From contig OZ004587.1 in assembly GCA_963924555.1 (NCBI GenBank), positions 8,510,075 to 8,574,074 of the forward strand: a stretch of 64,000 bases of DNA, written 5' to 3'. The notes below the pieces were generated by a model. It was not told the DNA's origin, did not search any database, and saw only the letters and a program-made list of their open reading frames with translations. Every line of letters begins with the position of its first letter. The stretch's first letter is position 1. Shown here one piece after another: positions 1 to 8,954 of the stretch. The translations under genes and the position numbers were made by a program. The stretch comes from Crambe crambe (lineage: Eukaryota; Porifera; Demospongiae; Poecilosclerida; Crambeidae).

Positions 1-390
1 TCAATGGGAAAATAGATTGAATACCTATATGAGTATTAACTTAGGTTTGCTGCCTCCCCAACATGGACCCTTGTTTGTTTATTTGTTTGTTTTTGTTTAT
101 TATATTATCTGGGATTCCTAGTGCATGTCCTCCCATCTCATAGAGTTGATCATCCAGGACTTCTGATATGTGTGTTTATTAGGAAGTCCACTCTAAAGTC
201 GATTTGATATACCTCAAGAGTAAGGGGTGTGGGGACTCTCCTTGATCCAATTGATCTACTCCCCCTCAAATACATGTCTCCTGCATACCATACAGCACAC
301 CCCCACTTCTTAATTAAATCCCCTCTTAATATTCATACCTCTGTAGGTGAAATACCTGCTACAATCATGTAGTGATATTTTTGATTGTAG
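1..390 (+). other. Intron of receptor gene A (between E11 and E12)
   Basis: This stretch is non-coding. It is nearly identical to 15961-16356 and 33385-33815, which lie between the third upstream Death exon and the GTPase exon in genes B and C, so the window opens inside the corresponding intron of gene A. It holds a (TTTG)n/(TTTA)n stretch near 70-100 and ends in a good acceptor (ttgattgtag). No other feature is seen. Confidence 0.85.
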
Positions 391-2544
391 GTTCGTCTGA
401 GTCACGTAGATTGTACAACGAGGCAATGAAGGAAGGATCCATCAGAGCTCAGATCAATAAAATCCTCCTCTATGGAGCTCCCGGGACAGGCAAGTCCAGC
501 TCCATGGACCTGTTTGTCGGCAACCCTCCGAGAGGAGTCAGAACGAGCACACCTCTCGCAGCTCGTCCAATCACTATGTTCCATGTTGGTGTCACCAGCA
601 AGGAGTGGAAGAAACTTCCTCCAGAGGAAAGAAGACGAATATTATCCAGAGCCATAGCTGCTCACTCTCCTCCTGATGCCACCCAGACCCCCGAGGGTTC
701 TGATTCTGCAGAGAGTTCTGATTCTTGTGAGGATTCTGACTCTGGTGGTGAAATGTCTACTGGAATGGAAGGTGGTATCAATCTTAAACGTAGAGAAGCT
801 CACACCGCAGAAGACAGATCTTCAACACACGATCGAAATCTTCGAGTACACCCAGTGTCTCTCTCCAGTCCAACAGCCGCTAGAAAACCAAAACCAAAGA
901 GAAAGAGCTCACTGCCATCCGTTACCACACACGACCAACTAATAAGGCTAATGGACGAGTGCTTGGAGTCAGACAAACCCCTATCTACCTTCCGTAAGCT
1001 CTACCTGATTGACTCTGGAGGGCAACCACAGTTCCACGAGGTGCTACCCATATTTCTTCGTCGAATGTCGTTGTATATTTTCGTCTTCAAGTTGTCGGAA
1101 GAGCTCACCACCAAACCCATGGTGGAATATTTTGATGGTAGTGGGAAGCGTGTGGGGACCCCTTACCGATCAGCCCAATCTAATGAGCAGCTGTTGAAAC
1201 ATTGTCTCCGCACCATGCATACTCACAGATCTGACAGCAAGAGTGGAGGCGAGTGCTCCAGAATCATGATCGTGGGGACCCACAGGGACGAAGAACATAA
1301 GTGCACGAGTGAATCACGACAGGAGAAGAATAAGAAGTTAGCGGATATATTGCTTCCAGCTTTCAAAGACGAAGTCATCTACTACAAGCAGAGTGAGTTG
1401 ATCTTTCCAGTCAATGCCAAAGATCCTGCAGAATTTGACAAAAGCATCGCAAAGAATGTCCAAGGTTTAGTCCTAGAAGAGTGTAAGCCTGTCTCTATAG
1501 ATGTGCCTTTCAAATATTTCTCTTTGGAAATACTCCTAGAAGAAGTGAGCCTTTCTCTAGATAGAGGTGTACTGAGCAAAGAGGAGTGCCTTAGAGCAGC
1601 AAAAGATCTCTACTTTGATGAGCACTCTCTCGATGCAGCTCTCCAGTTTCTAGACGAGATTTCAGCAGTCTTCTATTTCCCTGAGATTCTGGAGGGTGTT
1701 GTATTCACCAACCCTCAGGTCCTCTTGGACAAAGTGACCGAGTTGGTGGAGAAAATTTTCTGCTTGAGGGAAAATATCGGTGGTGAGGCTATAGGATTAA
1801 CTGGAAGCTGGCAGAAGTTCAAAGAGCACGGCATCGTTAGCTTAGAGCTTCTCCAAAGGGAAGAATTTAACAAGCATTACGTTCCTGAAATCTTTGCTCC
1901 AGTAGATCTGGTGAAGCTGTTCAAAGAGTTGCTTATTATAGCCGACTTTAGTGCTTCAGAGTACATCATGCCTGCCCTTCTTCCTGTCCTGGAAAAGGAG
2001 AAGGTTCGTGAGTATCGCGTGTCCAATGATTCCACTTTAGCTCCCCTTGCTCTGTCCTTCCCTCTTGGCGGGCCTCGTCTCGGCACCTACTGCAGTCTCA
2101 CCTGCTTCTTAGTCTCCCGCGACAACCAGTTTCCTTGTCCTTGGAAAATCGTGCTTCTTTCTAGTTCCAACACTCCAGCTTGCCTCAATCGTAACTGCAC
2201 CATGTTTTCTGTTCCTGGCTACCCTGGCTCCGTCACACTCATCGATACGTTCACACAATTCGAAGTACACGTGCACACCGCTGAGAAAGTGCGCAGCAAG
2301 ATGTCTTCTTTTGTCTCCCGAGCCATATTTGCAGGTCTGAGGAAAGCAACACTGGTCCTTGGCTACAACAACTCCATTCCATCAAAAGCACTACTCTGTC
2401 CGTGTGATCATGATGGGAGTAACCCTCATGTCGCCACGTTTGGAGATGGAATCTGGACCTGCAGTCGAAATCCAAATACATTTGGAGACCTCACTTCAAG
2501 ACAGCTGCCGTGGTGTGAACAAGAAGATCCTCTTCCTACAAATG
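391..2544 (+). CDS. Gene A exon E12: ROC-COR-like GTPase
   Basis: A single 2154-nt exon encodes a Ras-like GTPase module. Counting from the junction Gly, the P-loop GAPGTGKSS is near residue 29. A Ser/Asp-rich low-complexity insert of roughly 100 residues with a PKPKRKSS basic patch follows. The G3 motif DSGGQPQFHE is near 208, G4 THRD near 297 and a G5-like VNAKD near 342. The following 200 residues (SLEILLEEVS...FLDEISAVFYFPE...VVFTNPQVLLDKV) have the pattern of a COR domain: a helical core, the aromatic YFPE element and F-x-[ND]-P-Q-x-L. DxGGQ and THxD are typical of ROCO-type GTPases. No LRRs or kinase domain are seen. The reading frame is open through a large exon, arguing for a functional gene. 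The apparent upstream start at 372 is only intron read-through. Confidence 0.85.
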
Positions 2545-2873
2545 GTATGTCTGTTTATACATAAAGTGTACATTACTATTTCATGTCAATTATTCTCTTG
2601 CATGCAGCACCACTGGACTTGAGGACAGTGCAATGTGCATTGTGGGATGCCAAATGCAAGTGGTATAACCTTGGTCTGGAGCTCGGTTTGGACAAACCAA
2701 CTCTCGATGCAATCAAAGTTAACTGTCAGGAAGTGGAGGATCGTTTCCGAGAAGTTCTTTCTAAATGGCTCGATTTAGTGACCCCATCATGGAAGGCACT
2801 GGTGAAGGCCCTGAGGGCACCCACTGTGGACTTTCCTCATATAGCCTCCAAGATTGAAAGCAAGTATATTTGA
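391..2873 (+). CDS. Receptor gene A, 3' part: ROC-COR-like GTPase exon plus terminal Death exon
   Basis: Two coding exons are visible: 391-2544 (GTPase) and 2608-2873 (Death domain, ending TGA). The junctions are phase 1 (AAT G|gtatgt ... catgcag|CA). The upstream anchor, 2A and Death exons seen in genes B-D must lie before the window. By family logic this is an intracellular Death-domain GTPase of the innate-receptor or apoptosis-adaptor kind. The exact ligand or partner is unknown. From about the middle of the GTPase exon to about 4.08 kb, A is almost identical to gene C (34575-37480), which points to a very recent duplication or a gene-conversion tract. Confidence 0.85.
2608..2873 (+). CDS. 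Gene A exon E13: terminal Death domain
   Basis: The exon begins after the acceptor catgcag (A-P-L-D-L) and ends with TGA after IESKYI. It has a Death-fold pattern: LGLELGLDKPTLDAI (helices 2-3), FREVLSKWLD (helix 4) and PSWKALVKALRAPTVDF (helix 5-6). The W-x-x-L-x-x-A-L core is shared with every Death exon in this array. It most likely mediates homotypic Death-domain assembly at the C-terminus of the GTPase. Confidence 0.85.
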
Positions 2874-3154
2874 TCGAAACACTAGACCTTTCCCCCTAAA
2901 CCCTGTTTCTATATTAGCAACTATTTAATTCATTTTTAAATATTAAATTTTTAAGTTTATCGATATCATTTGTCTTTGTACAATGGCTTTATTTGAAAAA
3001 AAAAAAAAATGCATCAATAATTTTTGAAGGTTCAAGCGCTTTTCCTTGTAACATTTTTATTTTTAAATCCTGTGAATATTCTGCAGTTGGCTGCGCATAA
3101 AATAGTCATTTTTGATTTGCTGAATTGAAGATCTAAAGTCGATTGTGTGAGTGT
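2874..3154. other. 3' flank of gene A, AT-rich
   Basis: AT-rich sequence with a poly-A run near 2997-3009. It is shared with 18835-19131 and 36299-36579. No canonical AATAAA close to the stop was found. Nothing else is seen. Confidence 0.6.
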
Positions 3155-3560
3155 CTAACTAGTTCTCCTGCTACTGACACTGGTGGTACTGCTGGTACTG
3201 ATGGCTCTGGAGGTGATGGTGGAGGGACTGTATTTGGGTTGATTGGGACCCTCTGTTCTGGTGTACAGGGAGACTTTGCTGTGGTCAGGGTCAGTAGTGT
3301 CTGGCTGGTGCACGATGGACAAAAAAGAACGAAGAAATCTGCAGCAGCAAGAACACAATCATCTGAATTTACCACTTTGCTGTAAGAATGTCTACTTGCC
3401 TGAGATAAATGATGTAGTGGAAGGCTGGGAGGTAAGTGGTGGGTGTGGCACCCTGACCAGCCAAGTGGTGTGGGCGTGAGATGATTTTCTGATGTAGGAA
3501 TGTGAGTGGGGGCATATCAGAGAAGTTGTAGGCAACTATATATGTAGATCTTGACAATGG
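3155..3560 (-). pseudogene. Atos/FAM214-like C-terminal exons, copy AB1
   Basis: On the minus strand, 3155-3338 reads a terminal exon ending in TAG with the C-terminal Atos pattern (KVSLYTRTEGPNQPKYSPS). The intact copy at 19132 additionally shows IYLHRDIR upstream of this. Here the IYLHRDIR part is replaced by unrelated residues. Between 3485 and 3560 the DMPPL...FL motif of the Atos core is present, but QT is missing compared with the DMPPLTQTFLRQ seen in other copies. The family (Atos homologues, DUF4210) comprises nuclear transcriptional regulators. The fragment is probably non-functional because conserved parts are altered and upstream exons are scattered. Confidence 0.55.
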
Positions 3561-4253
3561 AAGAAACTGTCATGTTGATTTAATAGCTAAGAATACTTTC
3601 AACTTACCACTTGAACTGTTCCTTTGCAAGGGACCTGATAACCTCTTTTCCTAATTCTTGATAATTAACTTGTCCCTACCTAATCCACCACAAAAGCTAT
3701 CAGTCCCATATCCTCATATTATTAATTTTGTTAAAGATTTTTTCAAGTTAAAAGTGGTCAGTGACATTTATTATAGCATACTGTCTCTGATCGAATAGCT
3801 AAGAACACTCTCTCTCAACTCACCACTTCAGTTACATTATAGCATACTGTCTCTCGGTCCATTCTCAGTGATCATATTCTGTAGATGGATTAGCAAGTGA
3901 GGAGCTGGGAGAGGAAAATAAGGCAGCTGCAATCAGTTGGTGGGAAAGAGTGAAGACAAGCAGCATAGGCCATGGCATCTGTGCTTCCTACGGCCCTGAA
4001 CTCAAAACAGTACTGATAAAATAATATGCAGATTAGTTTGATTTCTGTGTGAATGGGCTGAAAAAAATAAGTAAAAAAAAGGTGTACACATGTACTATGT
4101 TGTATGCACTGAAAAGAACCATTATGTATGTGGATAGGAGCACTGAGAATGTTAAATTTGGATACCTGTCATCAAAACTGTAAAATGTAATTACGCTTCT
4201 TTGCCTATAACAAGCATATTAATATTGAACCAGTTAACCTAACTTGTATATAC
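3561..4253. other. Intergenic repeat-rich stretch
   Basis: There is no convincing gene here. It carries a segment shared with 19565-19690 and 37000-37110, and a short duplicated phrase (tatagcatactgtctct at about 3773 and 3838). It is homologous to 36990-37489 up to about 4132, where the other copy carries a 2.1-kb insertion. Confidence 0.5.
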
Positions 4254-4421
4254 CTGAAAAAGCCTTTCTTTCCTTGCTTGGTGAGATCCTTGACCAGCAC
4301 TATCAGGTTCTTCATTAAGCAGAATGCTATCATTGTCTGGGCATGACTCCACAGCAGGTAGTGGATCGTCATTCTGACTTGGTGTATTATCGAGTAGCTT
4401 GATAAGTACTCTTCCTCTTCT
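4254..4421 (-). CDS. Unrecognised minus-strand exon, 56 codons
   Basis: On the minus strand this is bounded by gttccag|AGAAGAGG and CTTTTTCAG|gtatat, i.e. good acceptor and donor. It is 168 nt with an open frame reading basic RRGRVLIKLLD, then an acidic/polar tail (PSQNDDPLPAVESCPDNDS). It is repeated with the same length and frame at 39732-39899. Preservation of frame and splice sites in two copies suggests a genuine exon of an unrecognised gene, possibly part of the same minus-strand gene as the 172-codon frame at 4567-5085. Confidence 0.45.
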
Positions 4422-4566
4422 CTGGAACATAATTCACTCGAATTCTGCCAGGTTCCTGATCATCAATCCTGCTATCTAGCCCAGGCCACGTGGGTAAGCG
4501 TAACTATGGTGATGAATAGATGCGTAATAACCACACCCCTTGCTTAGTCAGCACAGGTGTGCATTA

Positions 4567-5085
4567 TTATGAATAACAAATAACTGACCATGCAATTCGA
4601 TTTCTGATCTCGTTTTCCATCTGGAATATAGCAGAAACTTTGCCCCGAATCCAAGCCAGATCCAGATTCAAAGGGCGTGATCTTTCTTCTAAAGCAGTCA
4701 TCCAACCAATGAACCTCGGAAGGCAGGAAGGAAAACCTCCCTCTCTCTCCCTCCTGAGCACTCCCCACAGCATAGGCCTGACAACACTCCCCTCAGCAGC
4801 TAGCCAGTTCAGCTGAAGAAAATTGCTCAGACCAACTGCCCTTAAGCCTACTCCACTGGCTTTGAGGATGGCAACCTGGTCCCCCTGCCAGAAGGCCGCG
4901 CCAGTGTCACCATAGGAGCCTGTTTCTTCACCTTTCCATGTGAGTACCACACATCCTATGTATACATTAACTCCTTCTTTACTATCGATATAGCATTTTT
5001 CACTAGCATTATAGCAGAATGACCCTTTCTTGTTGTCCCTATGGTTGGCCTGAAAAGTATTTCTATTCTCATCCTCTTTGCACAC
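4567..5085 (-). CDS. Unrecognised minus-strand reading frame, 172 codons
   Basis: A long open frame whose C-terminal part contains WMTALEERSRP, a phrase related to WRTALEERS in the minus-strand frame at 20557-20955. An internal acceptor-like site (tatattccag) before ATGGAAAACGAG suggests it may be two exons read through. The homologous block at 40056-40520 has an 11-base deletion and keeps only a shorter frame. No family is recognised. It could be an exon pair of a host gene decaying after duplication, or a repeat. Confidence 0.3.
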   Translation of the reverse strand: MCKEDENRNTFQANHRDNKKGSFCYNASEKCYIDSKEGVNVYIGCVVLTWKGEETGSYGDTGAAFWQGDQVAILKASGVGLRAVGLSNFLQLNWLAAEGSVVRPMLWGVLRREREGGFPSCLPRFIGWMTALEERSRPLNLDLAWIRGKVSAIFQMENEIRNRIAWSVICYS

Positions 5086-5120
5086 TGAACAGGACTGTTA
5101 GGGAGAATTATGAGGGTTGA

Positions 5121-5270
5121 AGCTTGGCTTGGACAAATCAACTCTCGATGCAATCAAAGTTCGAGAAGTTCTTACTAAATGGCTCGATTTAGCAACCCCA
5201 TCATGGAAGGCACTGGTGAAGGCCTTGAAGACACCCTCTGTGGACTTTTCTCATTGAAAGCAAGTATATT
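5121..5270 (+). pseudogene. Remnant of receptor terminal Death exon
   Basis: The sequence matches exon E13 of the receptor genes (GLDKSTLDAI-like start, then the EVL-KWLD and PSWKALVKAL portions) but lacks an internal block, the acceptor and the stop context. It lies between the minus-strand blocks and shows that an older receptor copy was truncated here. The counterpart between B and C is longer (21709-22262). Confidence 0.7.
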
Positions 5271-5387
5271 TCATTGAAACACCCCTAAACCATTCCTTGT
5301 AAAGTTCATCCATTAGTTTCTATAGTTTGTTTTAAAAAAATTTTTTTTTTCTTTTTGGTATCAGGAACCAATACAATTTGCTTTTAT

Positions 5388-6430
5388 TCACCAAAAGTTT
5401 TGACAGTTGATCAAATGAAGTGCTTCCCAATGCTCCACATGATTGAAGCGAGCTGAAAGGTCAGGATCATGACAATTGACAGCAGCAAGAGCAGAGAGCA
5501 TGAAGACATCCATAGAACCAATGCTATAAAATAAGAAAGAAGAATTGTTTTATTTTAAGCAAGCACTTAACAGGTTTATTGATCAGACACTTTGTATGTC
5601 ATGCATAGTGATTATCAGCATTGCAATCTCAAAAGGCATCCTTAATTTGTAAGGTATTATTAACAACTCTTGACTGATAAACATGCACCTTTACACTCGA
5701 TCCCGCCACTTCAACCCCCACAATAATAAGGACGTCATAATTATGACAGGGTTATTCAAGATCACTATACTCTATGACATAACACTTCACATACCTCAGT
5801 CCATCTACAATTTTAGGCAGTATTTCATTCATGTCTGCATCGTTTCCTTTCTCTAGCAAAGCCTCTGCCAACATCACACTTCTCGTTCAATGATATCAGA
5901 CAGTCCTCCACATATGAGACACTTAACAGAAAGTAAAGTGTGTTTCACCATTGTGTCACCTGTAAGGTGTGCATCATTTGAAGTAACGGGAATTATTTCA
6001 AAACATGTAATTACTGGTGATTATAACAGGGGTCATGACTCACAAATTCTGGCGGCATTCTAATGGAGTGCATGTTCTTGGCAGAGCTGAGCATTTGTTT
6101 GACACACTTTGAAGGCTGGACCAAACCTGAGCCACAAATGACATCACTGGTCTACAGACTCTCGACTGCCACGACTTTCACTGTCCACATATCAGTGTCT
6201 GCTACAATACCCACACCATGGTCCACTGACTCGTCTATTACTGTGAAAGAGAGAAATAAAACGATAATTAATTATTAAATTTTAGAAAGATCCTGCTCTC
6301 CAATCACTTGTCATAAAGGCCTACCTTGACAGCATGAGCTAGGTCCTTGTAGAGTTTGTCCTGGAAACTCTGACCTGCACTTTCGGTGGTCCTATGTAGG
6401 ACAAAGTCTGGTAAATAATGAGGAGAAACC
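5388..6430 (-). pseudogene. FNIP-like (folliculin-interacting protein) C-terminal exons, copy AB
   Basis: Minus-strand exons in order are: 6325-6430 (YLPDFVLHGT...KDLAHAVK, donor gtaggc); 6045-6240 (DESVDHGVGIVADTDMWTVK, then VICGSGLVQPSK...MLSSAKNM, donor gtgagtc); about 5795-5930 (VEDCLISLNEK / MLAEALLEKGN, donor gtatgtg); and 5388-5523 (SMDVFMLSALAAVNCHDPDL, ending TGG TGA, with AATAAA just beyond). The order VPDxVLQGT, D(E)P-ADTDxWxVxV, ML/ED-L-S-x-ML and DLPLL-A-AS is the FNIP C-terminal signature. FNIPs partner folliculin in AMPK/mTORC1 and Rag-GTPase control. An in-frame TAG inside the second exon, shared with the CD copy, and the absence of any N-terminal part mark this as a pseudogene fragment. 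Confidence 0.6.
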
Positions 6431-6470
6431 CTGAGGCAAAGAGAATTTATATTATGGATGATACACTATA

Positions 6471-6638
6471 CAGTGGAGCCTCTGATATATAAAGGACACT
6501 ACAAAAGAGGACAAACCTTTCAACAAAAAGACCATTGTATGCAAACTACATACAAAATAACCTCCAAAAGAGGACAACTTCTCTACCAAGGACAAAAGGA
6601 TGGGTCCCAAGTGTGTCCATTATTAGGAGGTTTCACTA
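6471..6638. mobile_element. pogo/Tigger-like MITE
   Basis: A 168-bp insert with termini CAGTGGAGCC and AGGTTTCACTA, flanked by TA dinucleotides. The CAGTGGAACCTC-type end and TA target fit pogo/Tigger-derived MITEs. It occurs at the same relative place at 23558-23725 and 41350-41517, so it predates the segmental duplications. Confidence 0.7.
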
Positions 6639-6719
6639 TAACATAATTCTTTAGGAAACTTGCCCCACAAAGAGAGAGCCAATACTACTGCTGGTACTGA
6701 TGGCTCTGGTGGTGATGGT

Positions 6720-7300
6720 GGAGGGACTGTACCATGAAGAGCCAAGTTGTGTGGGCGGGAGAGGGTTTTCTGACGTAGGAATGTCTGTGTGAGAGGGGGC
6801 ATATCTGAGAAGTTGTAGGTGACTATGTAGATCTTGACCACCACGTGGTTAGGATTAAATTGTAGGAACACACTTTACAATGGGGACAGTATCGTATAAG
6901 ACCCCTGATACTTAATCCTCAGCTATGAACACAGGAGCTGAGTTACAGCGCTGTTGGGGGACTCTCGTCCGTGGTCTCTGTAATGAAAATCTTATGGTTT
7001 CACAGTACAGAATTGATCTCCCTGACTGACCCACTGAGTGAGAGTGACTTACCTTACAAGTAATGGCACGAGATCTGCGTTTCACTCCTCCCTTCACTCC
7101 ACCTGCATGCATGTAGGAAGAAGGGACAGGACTGTTAGCAGTGGGGGGAACCACACCAGTTTGTCTACCAGATGAGTTTACAGGTGGAGGAACCAGACTT
7201 GCCTGTTCACTAGACCAGTTCACAACACCTGTTGCTGAGTCAGCAGCTACTCTAGAGGGTGAGATGACTTTAGAGTCTAAATGAAATGCCTCCAACTCCT
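6720..7300 (-). pseudogene. Atos/FAM214-like exons, copy AB2
   Basis: On the minus strand, an exon at 7053-about 7300 (Pro/Ser-rich, PPVNSSGRQTGVVPP, donor ACTTGTAAG|gtaagt) is followed by an exon at about 6920-6972 (RPRTRVPQQRCNSAPVF after acceptor attacag). Next is 6725-6870, whose frame FNPNHVVVKIYIVTYNFSD then MPPLTQTFLRQKTLSRP is the conserved Atos core (compare FNPN-x-TVVKMF and SDMP-x-TFLRQ of family members). The 162-nt DUF4210 exon found in the other copies is missing here, so the copy is broken. Confidence 0.6.
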
Positions 7301-7870
7301 CTAATACCTGTCGTTCCGCCTTGACTCCTCTCCCATTCTGTCAGTTCATCGTTCCAGCAATGAATTTGTTGGCTCATCATGAGATGGACATGCTTCCTTC
7401 ATCTGACCTCTGACCTCAATGCACACAAGAAGACCTTGACTCCATAAAGAGTGGTAGGATAAGAGATATAAAGTCTGCAATACAGTTCAAAGTACAGAAA
7501 GTTCAAAGTACAGAAATCATGAAAGAGATTTCGAGTAGATGTGCTATCCTCTTCATGGAAGGTTTTCAAATGGTTGTACCCCCACACTACAAAAGCTAAC
7601 CTCGCTATTTGTGTGTACCTCTCCCCCTCCTCCTACTTTACACATTCTGCATACATTGTTCACATCTCACAGTCCTAATGATAGTTTCATCCAGCCAATC
7701 CAGTCATGAAAGAGGTTCCAGCTAGATCCACATTGGGCATGGGTGGCTTCCTCGATCGTGCAAGTAGTAGAGTTTGCACACGTACACGTACACTGAATCA
7801 CTGTAGCCGGCCTAGCCTAGACTGTACTACTGTACCCAAGCGATCATTACCTCATGATGATGCGCAGCGC
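7301..7870. other. Intergenic, homologous to 43800-44570
   Basis: No gene is recognised. A minus-strand phrase (NLFHDW-GWM, then C-x2-C) recurs at about 44350-44470 and, in diverged form, at about 20690-20760, so it may be a decaying upstream exon of the Atos-like unit. CG-richer sequence from 7790 to 7880 leads into the TIR element. Confidence 0.4.
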
Positions 7871-7880
7871 AGGGCGCCGG

Positions 7881-8682
7881 TAGCCTCGTTCCCAGGCTCT
7901 CAGTGAAACGGGAAATGTGGGGGCGGAAAGGAGACCCAGGCCTGGTTTCTACTGCACGCACGGGCGTGTAAATTTTGACCACATAAATTATATTCATAAC
8001 ACGATTGATGATGTAATTATTAAGTAAACGTCACAATTAATTAGTACAAACGCGCGTAGTACGAAATTGCATGTCGCTTGTGTGAGCAGAGTGCAGCCAT
8101 TGCCTTGTTCAGCAGTTCTGGATTATCATAGAAGTGGGCTTTTAGGATCAACAAACTCCTGGATGTCCCTGAGCTAGCTCCAGATGACCCCTTCCCATCA
8201 CACATCTGTTAAGCTTGCAAGAGGAGAATAGTTTCCTTGGAGAAGGCAACTGCAAACATTACTAGCTTCAAAGAGCTGGCCAGATCTTCTTTGCGGAGAT
8301 CCCTTGAGAGCAGGGGCACGAACATATCCTTGCCATCAAATACAGCTCGGATAGCCAGCTTCTGCTCTTCCTTCAGCAACAGTTCGGGTAAACCAAGCAT
8401 TGACAGGGCATGAGAAAGCGCTTGAGGATAGTGGGAACTTGAATCGCTTGAAGAAACGCTAGAAGAAACACTCTCAGAAACGAACTCGCCATCTTGCACA
8501 AAAAAACGCTGATTAGACAAAAATTAATAATAATAATTATGATGAAATCAAAAACGGGAAAGTACGGAGGGAATCCAAATCCCCCGGAATGTGAGGGATC
8601 CGGTCTGCAGTAGAAACCAGGCTCTCCTTTCCGCCCCCACATTTCCCGTTTCACTGAGATCGAGAGCCTGGGAACGAGGCTA
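7881..8682. mobile_element. TIR element carrying a helicase-like exon fragment, copy 1
   Basis: It starts TAGCCTCGTTCCCAGGCTCTC and ends with the inverse, with the inverted similarity running through the GTGAAACGGGAAATG and GGAAAGGAG segments to the TTTCTACTGCA segment. It is flanked by AGGGCGCCGG (7871-7880) and AGGGCGCCAGG (from 8683), a likely target duplication of 8-10 bp. It encodes no transposase, so it is non-autonomous. Inside, on the minus strand (8209-8520), is a reading frame with HALSMLGLPELLLKEEQK and AIRAVFDGKDMFV, the Q-motif/pre-P-loop region of RecQ-type helicases, but no GKS P-loop follows. A second copy in opposite orientation is at 44572-45369. Confidence 0.6.
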
Positions 8683-8752
8683 AGGGCGCCAGGTACCGGG
8701 TGGGGCCCGCGAACGGAGTTTGTTTATGATCCACGTTTTGATCTTCAGGAGG

Positions 8753-8954
8753 ATGCAATCGGCAGACCTGTGGAAGTCTCGGGTCCAGCACCTGAGGCAG
8801 TATTACTGTTTCAATGGACACAAGCCAAAGCAGAGAAGCTCCCCGGCCATTTCCCGCCATGTCTGGTTCATTCCTCTGATATTGACCTTATGGTGGTTGT
8901 TGATAGCTGTCATGTTTATATACACTCTCAAGATGGAGCATTTATTGAGTGCAG
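8753..8954 (+). CDS. Gene B exon E1: start codon and signal-anchor segment
   Basis: ATG follows atcttcaggagg. 67 codons plus 1 nt end at GCA G|gtatgc, phase 1. A basic N-terminus (KSRVQHLRQYY, then HKPKQRSS) precedes a strongly hydrophobic helix, HVWFIPLILTLWWLLIAVMF, at about residues 36-55 continuing to about 59. The positive charge before the helix predicts N-in/C-out, i.e. a type II signal anchor. The same exon, of the same length and phase, occurs at 25231-25432 and 49780-49981. The AG just before GAGGATG could be an acceptor of a 5' UTR exon. Confidence 0.75.

Noticed and set aside
372-390. Start codon GTG/ATG upstream of the GTPase exon
   Set aside because: The bases before 391 are the intron acceptor (ttgattgtag); the frame merely reads back into it. 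Phase-1 continuity with the preceding Death exon explains the N-terminus better.
3143-3385. Gly-rich plus-strand protein TDTGGTAGTDGSGGDGGG
   Set aside because: It is the antisense of the Atos-like terminal exon, which has the recognisable motifs and a conserved stop on the minus strand.
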